In this document: positions 11,380 to 21,667 of the stretch, in pieces
Layout of the letters: the number at the start of each line of letters is the position of its first letter
Position numbering within the stretch: position 1 is the first letter of the stretch
DNA from: Megaustenia siamemsis
Taxonomy: Eukaryota; Mollusca; Gastropoda; Stylommatophora; Ariophantidae
Reading direction: 5' to 3'
Assembly: GCA_032433765.1 (NCBI GenBank)
Contig: JAVIAB010000073.1
Location: 63,816,199-63,880,198 of the forward strand
Length of the DNA stretch: 64,000 nt
Notes under the pieces: generated by a model
Told to the model about the DNA's origin: nothing
Seen by the model: only the letters and a program-made list of their open reading frames with translations
Database searches by the model: none
Program-made: the position numbers and the translations under genes

Positions 11380-11905
11380 GGTGCACAGCAGAACAAACAT
11401 TGACATTATGTGCACGACAAATGGTCTTTTTACATGCAACAGATGTTTGTTGTCATTCTTCTGGCTTTTACGGGACACAGAGAACAATTTTTTATGAGGG
11501 GCAGTTCCAGCCTTAGGTTTAACTATGTCAACCCCTGTCAGTTCATATTGCAGAATTTCTCAGATGGATTCTTTGATATCATGTTGCACACTCATGATGT
11601 GATATCTTTCAATCAAATGTGCATTCATTAGTTCTTCTGCTATTTCCATATATTTATATTTCTATATTTTAATTCCAAGGTGAAATCCTGTTTGAGTACA
11701 ATTTTCCTCTTATCTCAAGTTTTATTGTAGATGTAAATTGTCATGGTTAGCATATTGTAAAATAGGTAAAGTGGCCATCTTTGTGTCTTGCTACTGGGCA
11801 ACGTTCTGAAGCACATTTGGTCTACTGTGTCAAAAGTTCCCTTTGTAGAATTATAAAATTCTATTATTTCTGGTTTCCCACTGGTTGATTTAATGGCAGG
11901 TAGAT
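11380..11905 (-). pseudogene. piggyBac-like transposase, C-terminal remnant
   Basis: The minus strand encodes KPEIIEFYNSTKGTFDTVDQ MC and then QRWPLYLFYNMLTMTIYIYN, which matches the conserved end of the piggyBac transposase core (DTVDQ..., RWP...F.N). Downstream, broken frames show a cysteine-rich stretch, NCSLCPVKARRMTTNICC, resembling the piggyBac C-terminal zinc-binding domain. The catalytic centre is absent. A LINE-E lies immediately upstream. Confidence 0.7.
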
Positions 11906-12262
11906 CATGAGTTGTTGTTCTTCTTCTTTCCTTCCTCATTTGCCTTTCATCGTTGAGGGGAGATATAATTTGCGGTCTTTTGCTCTTCTGTTTGCCTCTG
12001 CTGCTGTTATGTTTCCTAGTGTTTCTAATATTCCATCAATCCACCTTTTTCATGGTTGGCCCTTGGATCTGGTGTTCTCGCAACATTTATTGAGGGCTTG
12101 TTGTGTTGTGTTTTGATCACTCTGCCTTGTCACATGGTCAAACCATTTTATCTGTTGTTTTTTTAAATATATTCTATGGTGGTGGTTATTCCAAGCTTTT
12201 TTCTCAGTTCTTCATTTCTAATCTTGTCTCTCAGGCTGTATTCTGTCATTTGTCTAACATAC
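11906..12262 (-). mobile_element. LINE-E 3'-end fragment
   Basis: The minus strand reads IKWFDHVTRQSDQNTTQQAL, NKCCENTRSKGQP, RWIDGILETLGNITAAEANR and RAKDRKLYLPST, closing with GAAGAA-rich DNA. It matches the 3' end of the long LINE-E copy at 23872-25625. It separates the piggyBac remnant from a LINE-C. Confidence 0.8.
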
Positions 12263-12893
12263 TTCATTTTCTTCTTCTTCTTCTACCTTTCACCTCCCTG
12301 TGGAGTATAGGTCTTCAACAAACACTTTCCAAGTCGTTCTGTTTTTTGCCATTCTTAAATTTTAAGATCATTCCGTGTCTTCCCCATCATCTTCATCTCT
12401 GCTTTTATCTGTCTTCTCCAAGAATTCCTTGGTCTTCCTCTTTGTCTTTTCCCCTGGGGATTCCAAAAAAGGGCCTGTTGTGTAATACTCTCAGTTGGCT
12501 TCCATAGTGTGTGTCCTATCCAGCGCCATCGTCTTCGCTGTATCTCTTTATCCACTGGTGTTTGACTGGTACATTTCCATAATTCTATGTTAGTGATTTT
12601 GTCCTGCCATTTCCATCCTTTTATTCTGTGTAAGCATCCATTAATGAAAGTCTGTATCTTCATGATTGTCAATTTTGTTGTTCTCCATGTTTCACAGCCA
12701 TATAATAGGACCGCTTTAACATTTGAGTTGAAAATTTTTATTTTTGTATTTAACCTTTTTTCTTTGGATTTCCATATGTTTCCCAGTGCAATGAAAGCTC
12801 CTCTTGCTTTTGATATCCTTATTTTGGTATCATTTTCTGTTCCTCCCTCTTTATCTATATTACTGCCCAGATATATGTAAGATTGTACATCTA
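12263..12893 (-). mobile_element. LINE-C, 3' part of a copy split by a transposon
   Basis: The minus strand encodes VQSYIYLGSNIDKEGGTEND, LLYGCETWRTTKLTIMKIQT, RRRWRWIGHTLWKP and ALFWNPQGKRQRGRPRNSWR, then a GAA-repeat 3' tail at about 12263-12275. Its upstream remainder lies at 16131-17134. One copy of TA (12892-12893 / 16131-16132) joins the two, with the LINE-C protein LDVQSYIYLGS re-formed across the junction. Confidence 0.88.
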
Positions 12894-13341
12894 TTGCTCG
12901 TTTCAAATCATGTGCCCAACTTCAAAACGCTATTACTCAGTAACCATTTGTTAAAAACTGTTGAAATTTTCCAAATGTTATTAGAATGCAAAAGACCCTT
13001 TAAATGTATATTTAACAAATATCTTGCAGCTGCAGTTTTCTTAAAGCGGCGAATTTCTTTGAAGTTTGTCAAAATTGTAAATTGTGAACTCCTAAAGAAT
13101 AGAAATTACCGTAGTTGCTGGTCTGTGATTAATTTTCACTAGGTAAAGGCATGGCCGTAATGGGGAAATAACTGGATAAGACAACACCAGGAGAATTATT
13201 GTCTTCTCAGTTCGAGGACGGACGATAATATCAAGGTATACCTGTTTGTCCAATTTTCATAGTTGTGTGGTCCTGAAAAGGACCGTTTGTTGAACTAATT
13301 TAAGGTAATATAGGGGCCAACATTGTGGGGGCTATATACTT

Positions 13342-14301
13342 TCATTCTGAATCAGACGAGTCTAAAAGATTAATAACTGTTTGGGGTTGAACATTCCACA
13401 AACCATCATTTTTCCAATATTCCTCTTCCTGTTTTAAGACGTGGTCTTCTATATTTAATAAAGCGAGATTAGCAAGAGTCTTTACATCGCATATTTTGAA
13501 TGTTGTATTTTCATCTGCCACTTGTCCTTTTAATTTTGCCCAGATTAGTTCTATTGGATTTAAATGAGCATGGTAAGGTGGCAGCCTCAAACTTATATGA
13601 CCGTGGTCTTGGATAATCTTATCTATTTGAAAAATCTTTGTCCTTTGTTTTTGCTTTACTAGAGATAGTAATTCAGGTTTTAAGTACATGTTATTAAATT
13701 GTATGTGCTCCTTTGTGAGCCATATCTTAATAGCATCTTTTGTACTGGATGACGTCGGGACTTTATCTTCAAGTGCAACAATGTTGTGGTACGCTGCATT
13801 GTCCATTATTAGGCAAGATGGTCGATCTAGTGATGGGAGAGCAGAATTTTCAATCCAATGTCTAAATATGTGACCATTCATCTCAGAGTGATAATCCCGA
13901 TTGTCTATGGATTTTGAAAGAAAAATGAGCTCTGCATTCTGTATTAGTCCATGTTGTCGACTACCTGCATGCGCAATTATCAAGTGCTGTCCTTTGCTGC
14001 TAGGTATTAATCTCTTAATCTTTCCATCTGATGACTGCCATTCCCTTTGGTTAGTGTGGTGAGCATTGATCCATGTTTCATCCAAGTACACAATATCATA
14101 ACCTTGCTTGTGCACCTCTTTTACTTCACGTAAGTACTTGCTTCTCATGACTACTATATGTGGCTTCTCACAGATGATGTTTCGTGCATTGGAATACTTT
14201 CTGAATGTAAAGCCTGCAGCTCTCACATTCCTCCATAATGTAGACTTTGATATTTCAATACTGTTGTTTTTTTTCAGCGATACTTTTAATTTTCTTATTG
14301 T
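13342..14301 (-). pseudogene. DDE transposase, catalytic part
   Basis: The catalytic domain of a Tc1/mariner (IS630-like) transposase, about 320 residues up to the insertion point. The three acidic residues are visible in context: D in DIVYLDETWINAHH, D in SCLIMDNAAYHNIV, E in PPYHAHLNPIELIWAKLKG. I count 83 residues between the second D and the E, far more than the 34 or so usual in mariner. The frame is uninterrupted to its stop at 13342. The helix-turn-helix half STLWRNVRAAGFTFRKYSN starts this piece. Its N-terminus is at 15453-15690. Confidence 0.88.
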
Positions 14302-14307
14302 AACAGT

Positions 14308-15452
14308 GTAATATACATCTTAAGGACATTGATAGAAAGATCTATAGAGGTAAAGAAAGATCTATATATGTGCTTTATAGACTACACGAAAGCATTTGAC
14401 AAAGTAAAGCATGTGGAAATAATCAATATGCTGGAGAAATTAAACATTGATGGCAAGGATTTGCGAATCATAAAACATATGTACTGGCAACAAACAGCAG
14501 CTATACGAATTAACAACCAAACAGGACAATTCCAATATATAAAACAAGGAGTCAGACAAGGCTGTGTTCTGTCACCGGACTTGTTTTCACTTTACAGCGA
14601 ATATATTATGAGATCAATAGTAGACAAAAAAGGAATTGAAGTCAACGGTCACAACATAAATAATTTGCGATATGCGGATGACACAGTCTTAATAGCAGAG
14701 ACAGAGAACGAACTACAAGAAATGATAGACATAATAGAAGAAAGCAACAAAAAAGGTCTCAGTCTGAATAGTAAGAAAACAGAAGTAATGGTTATATCGA
14801 AGAAACAATCATCACCACCATGCAGCATAAAAATAAACGAGACAGATCTAAAACAAGCGCAACGTTTCAAATACTTGGGCACAATAATTACATCAGATTG
14901 GAGATGCACCACAGAAATAAAAAACAGAATAGCTCAGGCCAAAATAGCATTTCAGAAAATGAAAAATATCTTATGCAACAAATCTATGTCAATAAAAATG
15001 AGAAAGAGAGTTCACCGGTGCTATATAGAACCAATTCTGACCTATGGAAGCGAATCATGGACAGTAGACAAACAAATGAAAAGACGGTTAGAGGCCACAG
15101 AGATGGGATTTCTCAGAAGAATGTTGAAAGTTCCCTGGACAGCTAAAAAGACCAATGAGGAAGTTCTCAAAGAGGCCAACACAAAAAGGGAGCTCTTAAA
15201 AAACATCAGAAAGAAGCAATCAACATTTTTCGGGCACATCATGAGAAGAGGAAAGTTGGAATACTTGGTTACAACTGGCAAAATAAAAGGAAAGAGAGAT
15301 TGCGGACGACAAAGAGAGAAAATACTGGAGAGCTTGGTGTCATGGCATTGAAAACAGTCAACAACAGAACTGATACGATGCACTGTAGATAGAAGATTGT
15401 GGAGGGACATGATCGCCTACGCCAACCGGCAGGGTACATGATGATGATGATG
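14308..15452 (+). mobile_element. LINE-B, 5'-truncated copy inside the transposase gene
   Basis: TSD AACAGT lies at 14302-14307 and 15453-15458. One long frame (14329-15351, about 340 codons) is intact: MCFIDYTKAFDKVKHVEI, IKQGVRQGCVLSPDLFSLYS, LRYADDTVLIAETENELQEM, KYLGTIITSDWRC, FFGHIMRRGKLEYLV. A stop precedes the C-terminal RDMIAYANRQG segment, and the copy ends in (ATG)5. An uninterrupted RT frame makes this the youngest-looking LINE-B here. Confidence 0.92.
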
Positions 15453-15690
15453 AACAGTTTCATTGATACCCAACATTTTGTGAATTTCACTTCTAATAAG
15501 TTCACTGTCGAAATTATCCAACATTTTTGCTCTTCCTTGTGATTTTGTATATTTTGAACATTGACGGTCACATGCTTGAATCCAGTGATTAAATGACCGT
15601 TTAGATAAATCCAAAATGTGTCTTGTCCTATTCTCAGGGTTTTCTAAAGAATGAAATAATCTTCCTCGTTTAGCCTCTTTGCAAAATTAG
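15453..15690 (-). pseudogene. DDE transposase, N-terminal piece
   Basis: It encodes EAKRGRLFHSLENPENRTRH, ILDLSKRSFNHWIQACDR and LDNFDSELIRSEIHKMLGIN, ending ET at the LINE-B insertion. Removing the insertion and one TSD copy joins this in frame to VTIRKLKVSLKKNNSIEI and the catalytic part at 13342-14301. An in-frame stop lies just upstream at about 15685, so the true start is uncertain. The domain resembles the N-terminal HTH of related DDE transposases. Confidence 0.8.
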
Positions 15691-16130
15691 TCATACATTT
15701 TTATTGCGATGTTTTGTAAACTGCATAATTTCATTTTAAGACTCATGATAAATGTTATCGTTCCACGTCTCCACCGCTGAATGAACGGAAATGGAACACA
15801 CAATGTCTCGTGTTTTTTACAAGTGTCTAATTGTGTCAGAAAACCCACGTTGAAAGCGTGCAAACACGTCAATTTGACCGTGTATGGATTTTTACTCGTT
15901 ATTTTTAACTTAAAATACTGTAAACATTAAGTTTTGACTACATCAATGGGTCGTTATAAATTTATATAAATCAAATAAGCAACAATAATAACCAAATGTT
16001 TTTTTTAAATGAAATTAATTCCCTGTTGGGTTCTAATCATTATAACTTTACATGCCAATTTTGAACAACTTACAAAAAGCGGTTAAAAAGATATCTATTT
16101 TAAAATTTGGGCACGAGTTATGAAACGGAC
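15691..16130. other. Transposon terminal non-coding region
   Basis: DNA between the transposase N-terminus and the right inverted repeat (about 16104-16130). No other coding region was seen. Confidence 0.5.
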
Positions 16131-17134
16131 TAAAATAGAGGTATTTCTCCTAGTTTTATTTAGTTACTGCCAACTGTATTAATTCTCATAATGTTGGTCT
16201 TATCTCTATTAATCTTCAGTCCTAGCTGTTGTAATCTCTCATCAAGTATGCTCATTTTATCCTGCATCTGTTGATGGCTGTGTGATAGGAGAGCTATGTC
16301 ATCAGCAAAGTCTAAATCATCAAGTTGTTTGGTCAGTGACAACTGGATTCCATTTCTGTTGTTTTGAGTTATTTTCATAATCCAATCTATGGCCAGTAGA
16401 AAGAGAAATGGAGACAGAAGGCATCCCTGCCTTACTCCTGTTCTTATTTCAAATACTTCTGTAAGCTGTCCTTCATGCACCACACTACATTTCGTTCCTT
16501 CGTACATTGTTTTTATCAGGTTAATAAACTTTATGGGGATTCCGTAATGACTCAGCAACTTCCAAAGCATTCTTCTGTCTAAACTATCAAATGCCTTTTC
16601 GTAATCTATGAATCCAATATAAAGTGGGGATTTTAGTTCTAAACTTTGTTCAACTATTATACGTAGAGTAGTTATTTGATCAGCACATGATCTGTTCTTC
16701 CTAAAACCTGCTTGTTCATCTCTCAAATGTTTCTCTATGGCCTCTTTTAGTCTCTCCAGAATGATTCTGCTTAATATTTTCCCTGGCACTGATAGTAGCA
16801 TAATTCCCCTATAATTTGTGCACTCCTGTAAACTTCCTTTCTTTGGTAGTTTGATCATATAACCTTCTTTCCAGTCTTTAGGTATTTCTTCCCTCTCCCA
16901 AATTTTATCTAATATATTATGTAGCATCTTGGTAGAGGTGTTAATATCTGCTTTGATGGCTTCCGAAGGAATTTCATCTGGTCCTGTGGCTTTACCATTT
17001 TTTATTAGTTTGATGGCTTTCATTATTTCTTCTTTGCTTGGTTTTCCACAGTTAACGTGTAACTCTTCTTCTGCTGGTAGTATATCTGGAGGATTATTTG
17101 AGCCAGGTCTATTCAAAGTTCTTCAAAGTGCTTT
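16131..17134 (-). mobile_element. LINE-C, RT part upstream of the transposon
   Basis: The minus strand holds an open RT frame of about 318 codons (16160-17116): KPSKEEIMKAIKLIKNGKAT, GPDEIPSEAIK, YIGFIDYEKAFDSLDRRMLW, IRTGVRQGCLLSPFLFLLAI and LDDLDFADDIALLSHSHQQM. A one-base loss breaks KHFEELLNR at the 5' edge near 17120. The frame stops just before the transposon junction. The sequence continues at 12893. Confidence 0.88.
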
Positions 17135-17345
17135 ATCTTCAAATCTGAGACAATTTACAAGAAATTCAAATCTATCATTCATGAGTTTTGAAATGAGAAG
17201 CACTATAGGTAGGATTGAACAACATTCTTGTGAGCTTTTCAGACCTGTACAAAACAGCAGAAGTGTCACTAAGACTGTGTCAAACAGTCTTTTGTTTCGT
17301 TCAAGATATGTTCTCTCCATTTCTCTCTGTTGAATGATTGAAATA
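17135..17345 (-). pseudogene. piggyBac-like transposase, N-terminal remnant
   Basis: The minus strand shows LLISKLMNDRFEFLVNCLRF ED, which resembles the piggyBac motif around MSRNRFxxLLRxLRFDD upstream of the first catalytic aspartate. The frame is cut by the LINE-C. It may belong to the same element as the C-terminal remnant at 11380-11905, with E and C inserted between and the catalytic centre lost, but that is inference. Confidence 0.5.
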
Positions 17346-17479
17346 CTTCACAGTTACACTGTTATTCATCCTCTTTTTAACAGTAAATTTCAGTTTCTCC
17401 AGCTGCTGTTTTGATCCTTCTGTCTATTTACTTTTGCATATTTCTAATATTCTTGATTCCTACTACACTGTTTAACATC

Positions 17480-17692
17480 GCGTAGGGCGTAGTGTTTTTC
17501 ACCACACATCTCTATTCTCGGCAAGATGTTTGATCTTATCTAATGAGTCTATATCTGCCAACTTTGCTTCTCTTATAAGTGTTCTTTTTAGTGTCGCGTT
17601 AGGTTTCTGTATCCTCGTGTTTCCCATAGAAGAGCCTGTTTTGGAATTCTCTTTTTGTCTCTTCTCAGCACATCTGACATCTTATTTCCTTA
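17480..17692 (-). mobile_element. LINE-D2 3'-region fragment
   Basis: On the minus strand it matches the 3' coding end of D2 seen at 23617-23857: sequence like MSDVLRRDKKRIPKQALLWE, then KRTLIREAKLADIDSLDKI. It has no GATA tail. Short and decayed. Confidence 0.65.
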
Positions 17693-17813
17693 ACTTTCTC
17701 CGAACCACTACCAGCATATCAGCTCCACTTATGAAAGTACTATGAGACCAAAAGCGACACATCAGCTAGGACCGAGTACAGTTGAATATTTTAAAGTAAA
17801 GTAATTCACCAAT

Positions 17814-18088
17814 GGATAAAGAGATACAGCGAAGACGATGGCGATGGATAGGACACACACTACGGAAGCCAATTGAGAGTATTACACAACAGGCCCTTTT
17901 TTGGAATCCCCAGGGGAAAAGACAAAGAGGAAGACCAAGGAATTCTTGGAGAAGACAGATAGAAGCAGAGATGAAGATGATGGGGAAGACATGGAATGAT
18001 CTTAAAAGAATGGCAAAAAACAGAACGACTTGGAAAGTGTTTGTTGAAGACCTATGCTCCACCAGGAGCTAAAAGGTAAAAGAAGAAG
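17814..18088 (+). mobile_element. LINE-C 3' end, short 5'-truncated insertion
   Basis: TSD AATTCACCAAT lies at 17803-17813 and 18089-18099. It encodes DKEIQRRRWRWIGHTLRKPI, ALFWNPQGKRQRGRPRNSWR and TWKVFVEDLCSTRS to the stop, then a (GAA) tail. The 86 codons are uninterrupted, so this is a recent insertion. It defines the LINE-C 3' terminus for the window. Confidence 0.92.
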
Positions 18089-18099
18089 AATTCACCAAT

Positions 18100-18689
18100 A
18101 TTTGATATCTAGAAGAAGCTTCATGATTATTTTCTTCAATTACGTCATGTTATTTTCTTTGTTCAGTAGATAAATTGGTTGAATTTTCGATGTAAATATG
18201 TGTTTATTTCTGACAAATAGTGGCCACACCCACTACTACTTAGTAGTCTACTATTTCTTGTGCCTAATTTCATTATTTGTTGACATAATTGCATCAAGTA
18301 AAGTGTATTTTGAAGAACTTTGGATTAGTTTATGTAAAATGTAGAGAAGAATGGATAGCAACACACTTCTAGTCAGTGAAAATAGAGGTACGTGAAATAT
18401 GATATTTTGAATTCAAAACTATCTACCTGTGGTATTTGTAAACTATTTATAACAAATAATATATTTTTTTCCTTCAGATAACATCAATAGATTGCTATTT
18501 TCATTTTCTTCAACCATTTTTCCTTTAAAGTGATGTATGTACCACATTAATTATGTTATTGTGTAAAACTGTAAAACGAAAAAGACTTGATAGAATTTTT
18601 CTAAATTGAAAATTGATGTGGTCCAAACCTAAAGAAAATCTAAAGTCCTGCCAAAGTCCGGAAAGAATTAATTGTAGATTAGATCTTTG
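18100..18689. other. No gene recognised
   Basis: AT-rich intron DNA, including the pre-insertion sequence of the LINE-C above. No coding or repeat structure identified. Confidence 0.5.
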
Positions 18690-19370
18690 GTTGCAAGGCC
18701 ATTTCTCTTATTTCAATGTTAGTCTTGAATTCATTTCATTGTACATAGAGTATTTTTTTTTTACACGTCTTCAAAAGTGTTTAGTTTTTTTCTTAATCTC
18801 TTTTGATGTTTTCCAGCTTTCACATGCATATGTAAGTGTTGAACTTATGTTTGAGTTGAATATTCTAAGTTTGGTTTTCTTGCATAGTATTTTTGATTTC
18901 CATAAGTTGTCAAGGTTTTTAAAATTCATTGCTGCTTTTACTATTCTGCTTCTGATCTCTTTCTTTGTTTAATCCTCTTTATCTATTTTACTATCCAGAA
19001 ATGTATAGTGGTCTACTGTTTCAAATGCCTGGTGATTGAGATATATATTGCCCTCTGGGGTGTTATTATCTTTCTTTATTTTGGTTTTATCCCTGTTTAT
19101 TTCAAGTCTTATTTTTTTCTGCCATGGATAATAAGGTATCTGTGATATTTTCGCATCTTGTTGATGTTGTAACTTATGAGCACTATATCATATACAAAAT
19201 CTAGATCGTCTGAGTAATTCTTGTCATACCATTTAATGCCATTGTTGCCTTTGCAACATTTACTCATGTAATCAATGGTAATTCCAAATACCAGTAATGA
19301 TAATATACATACCTGTTTGACTCCTGTTTCAATTCGAAACCAATCACTTATATTTCTAAGATAGTGATCT
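18690..19370 (-). mobile_element. LINE-D2 fragment
   Basis: The minus strand encodes EGNIYLNHQAFETVDHYTFL, KEIRSRIVKAAMNFKNLDNL WKSK, STLTYACESWKTSKE, and further upstream a degenerate RT region, as in the plus-strand D2 at 22028. Several stops and frameshifts. No 3' tail. Confidence 0.7.
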
Positions 19371-19587
19371 TATAATATAATTTCCCATTTAACTTGTTAG
19401 TTGTTTCAATTTTCCCACTTCGTATATTCCAGACATTACATTTCTTTCATTCAAGAAATGTAGTCTTGTCTCGTATTTTGCACTTGGGACAGTGTTTTGT
19501 TGCTATAACAAGTGTCAGTTTTTACACACACGTAGCGTTCAATCTGTGCAAAAACCCCTAAGTTGGGGGATTATGGTGCTAATTTTC

Positions 19588-19941
19588 TACCTCTCTACCA
19601 GCTTTATCCTCTTCTCTGCCAGCTTTGTCCTTTCCTCTACCAACTTTAACCTCTCCTCTACCAGCTCTAACTTCTCTACCAGCTTTAACCTCTCCTCTAC
19701 CAGTTAAAACTGCTGCTCTAATCGCTCCTCTATCAGCTCTAACCACTCCTCTATCAACTCTAACCACTCCTCTATCAGCTCTAACCACTCCTCTACCAGT
19801 TTTAACTTCTCCTCTACCAGCTTTAACCTCTTTACTAACAGTTCTAACCTCTCCTCTACCAGGTCTAACCTCTTCACAATCCAGCTTAAACTGCTGCTCT
19901 AACCTCTCCACAATACAGCTAAAACTGCTGCTCTAACTGCT
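19588..19941. repeat. Minisatellite, 18-21 base units
   Basis: About 17 tandem units built on TCTACCAGCTCTAACCTCTC or close variants. Units differ by substitutions and 3-base length steps, so both strands stay open in long frames without implying a protein. The array is interrupted at 19942 by a palindromic element and resumes at 20177. Confidence 0.9.
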
Positions 19942-20113
19942 AATCAATTCAGAGGAAGAGGTATGTTTACAGCACTCTGAAAAATTGACAAATAATCAAC
20001 AGAAAAAAATATGGACCTTTAATATGGAATTTTATGGATATGGAATTTTTCTGTTGTTGATTATTTGTCAATTTTTCCGAGTGCTGTAAACATACCTCTT
20101 CCTTTGAATTGAT
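19942..20113. repeat. Large inverted repeat (hairpin) inside the minisatellite
   Basis: The left arm (19942 to about 20007) begins AATCAATTCAGAGGAAGAGG. The right arm (about 20045-20113) is its reverse complement, ending CCTCTTCCTTTGAATTGATT. The arms are about 66 bases with two mismatches and a 3-base indel. The spacer of about 37 bases is AT-rich and has no coding capacity. It could be a foldback element or MITE. Its RNA would form a near-perfect stem. Confidence 0.85.
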
Positions 20114-20263
20114 TCGCTGATTATCGCCTCAGAAGTTTCCCTCTATAATAATATTCATTTATTATTATTTGTCTCCTGCTCTAACTGCTCCTCTACCAGC
20201 TTTAACATTTTCACTACCAGCATTAACATCTTCACTAACAGCTCTAACCTCTCCTTCTCCAGT
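20114..20263. repeat. Right flank of hairpin and second block of the minisatellite
   Basis: From about 20177 the units resume (GCTCTAACTGCTCCTCTACC, then variants with CTTCACTAACAGC). The sequence GCTCTAACTGCT sits on both sides of the intervening palindrome-containing segment. That could be a target duplication or simply the array unit. Confidence 0.7.
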
Positions 20264-21061
20264 GTGGTAAATCCTGCCATTAGTAAAAATTACACTCTCG
20301 TAGCTTTAGGAATGCTCAGGGTGCTCTGGTTGTCACACAATCTGACACTACCAACTCCAAGATCCCGTACAGTCTCCCAGTTATGCTAGAATTGAAGTCA
20401 ATCCAAAATTGTTCCCACTGTAGAAGCCAGCAGTCTAGTCTAATTTAAAAAACTATCGTTAATGTAAATTTTTGCATTACAAATCCTCATTTGACATTTT
20501 TCACACAGTTGGATGAGGTTACATCCACATTGTTTTAAATATTCACCCTATAAATGATAGGCCTCACCATATCTTACATTAATTTCTGTTTGCAAGACTA
20601 CATTCATACATAACAATTTTTACTTTTCATTGTTTATGCCATGCAACTCTGAATACTTTTGTACATATGTAATTGATAATACTTCAGTTTTAAAGAACTC
20701 TATATTGATACACAATTTTGAAAGGTCAAAATATATACATTAGGGGATGGAGTGTGTAATACTAATATGAACCTCAATTTTCAAAGTATGTCACTGTCTT
20801 ATTTTTATTTGGTTGATATTGTTTATTCACGTTATGTCTGTATGATCGCGATTGTTTCTCCATTATTTTGGCTCTGAGCACTGTTGTGTGTATGTTACAT
20901 TGTCCTCTGCCGCTGTGTAAGGGCTGTTGTTTATGTTACCAGTGCTTGCCCGTGCACTGTGAACACACTGTTGTCCATGACCCGTTTTCTAATCGTGTTG
21001 TTTCTCTACATTTTTGTTGTTTTCACACACAAACTGTTATTATACACTCTTAAAAAACAAC
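20264..21061. other. No gene recognised
   Basis: About 800 bases of AT-rich intron without recognisable coding or repeat content. Short cysteine-rich frames at 20868-21069 look random. Confidence 0.5.
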
Positions 21062-21545
21062 ACTATTGAAAAACAAAGCAATAACTACGGAAGCAAAAAG
21101 GGCAATATACAAATCAATTTTTCTACCAACTCTGTGCGATCAGTACCAGAATTGGATGCTGGACTCTAGAACAATAAGAGAGATAACAGCCACCAAAATG
21201 AAATGTGTCAGAAGAATGACAGGAAACAGCTTAAGGGACAGAGTAAGAAACACCGACCTGAGGAAGAAACTCAAAATTGAACCAGCCATCGAATACATAA
21301 AGAAACAACAGATAAATTGGTTCGGCCACATAACAAGACAAAAAGAACTAACAATGACTCAAAGAGCCATAAACAAATGCCACAAAAATGCCAGATTAAG
21401 GGGAAGACCGAGAAAGAGATGAATAAAGGGAATACTAGAGTCACTAGGAGGGATAACACCAGAAGAGGCCAATAGAAGAGCAAAGAATTGCAGATTGTAT
21501 CTCCCCTCAACGCCATTGGCAATGGAGAAAGGATAGAAGAAGAAA
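21062..21545 (+). mobile_element. LINE-E 3' fragment beside an IFT56 exon
   Basis: It starts TTGAAAAACAAAGCAATAAC and encodes MTGNSLRDRVRNTDLRKKL, QINWFGHITRQKEL and GILESLGGITPEEANRRAK, ending RLYLPST and a GAAGAAGAAAAAG tail about 40 bases before the acceptor at 21583. The frame is nearly intact. The copy at 48232 begins at exactly the same element position. Confidence 0.88.
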
Positions 21546-21583
21546 AAGAAATTGTTTATATTTTTTTATAACATTATTTGCAG

Positions 21584-21667
21584 AGCTATTTCTACAATGA
21601 TGACACATTCAATTTCAATTATGGTCAAGCAAAAGCAGCTGTGGGGAATTTTAAAGAGGCAGAGGAG
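21584..21667 (+). CDS. IFT56: IFT56 (TTC26) internal exon, second in window
   Basis: This 84-base exon is exactly 28 codons, phase 0 at both ends. It encodes SYFYNDDTFNFNYGQAK followed by AAVGNFKEAEE, a TPR helix pair of the IFT-B subunit IFT56. The acceptor is ttatttgcag and the donor is gtaagt, a strong consensus. It continues directly from the exon at 8055-8143. A LINE-E fragment ends only about 40 bases upstream of this acceptor, so mobile DNA has landed very close to the polypyrimidine tract without breaking the exon. Confidence 0.95.

Larger units (their letters stand above)
12894..16130 (-). mobile_element. Tc1/mariner-superfamily DNA transposon, complete but split
   Basis: It is bounded by TA at 12892-12893 and 16131-16132. 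The terminal inverted repeats are about 25 bases: left TTGCTCGTTTCAAATCATGT, right (reverse complement) GTCCGTTTCATAACTCGTG, both followed by GCCCAA. It sits inside a LINE-C. The transposase is on the minus strand in two pieces, because a LINE-B (14308-15452) inserted into the gene. Excluding that insertion the element is about 2.1 kb. Confidence 0.85.

Noticed and set aside
12103..12507. Membrane-like open frame rich in Leu, Phe and Ser
   Set aside because: It is the antisense of LINE-C and LINE-E RT sequence. The same kind of shadow recurs at 41476-41857, 45491-45878 and 63641-63988.
11380..17345. One piggyBac element spanning both transposase remnants
   Set aside because: Strand and order fit, but the catalytic core is missing and no terminal repeats or TTAA pair were found, so the two remnants are listed separately.
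19579..19936. Long open frames on both strands (GRGEVKAGRGEV type and its complement)
   Set aside because: They are translations of a minisatellite whose unit length is a multiple of three.
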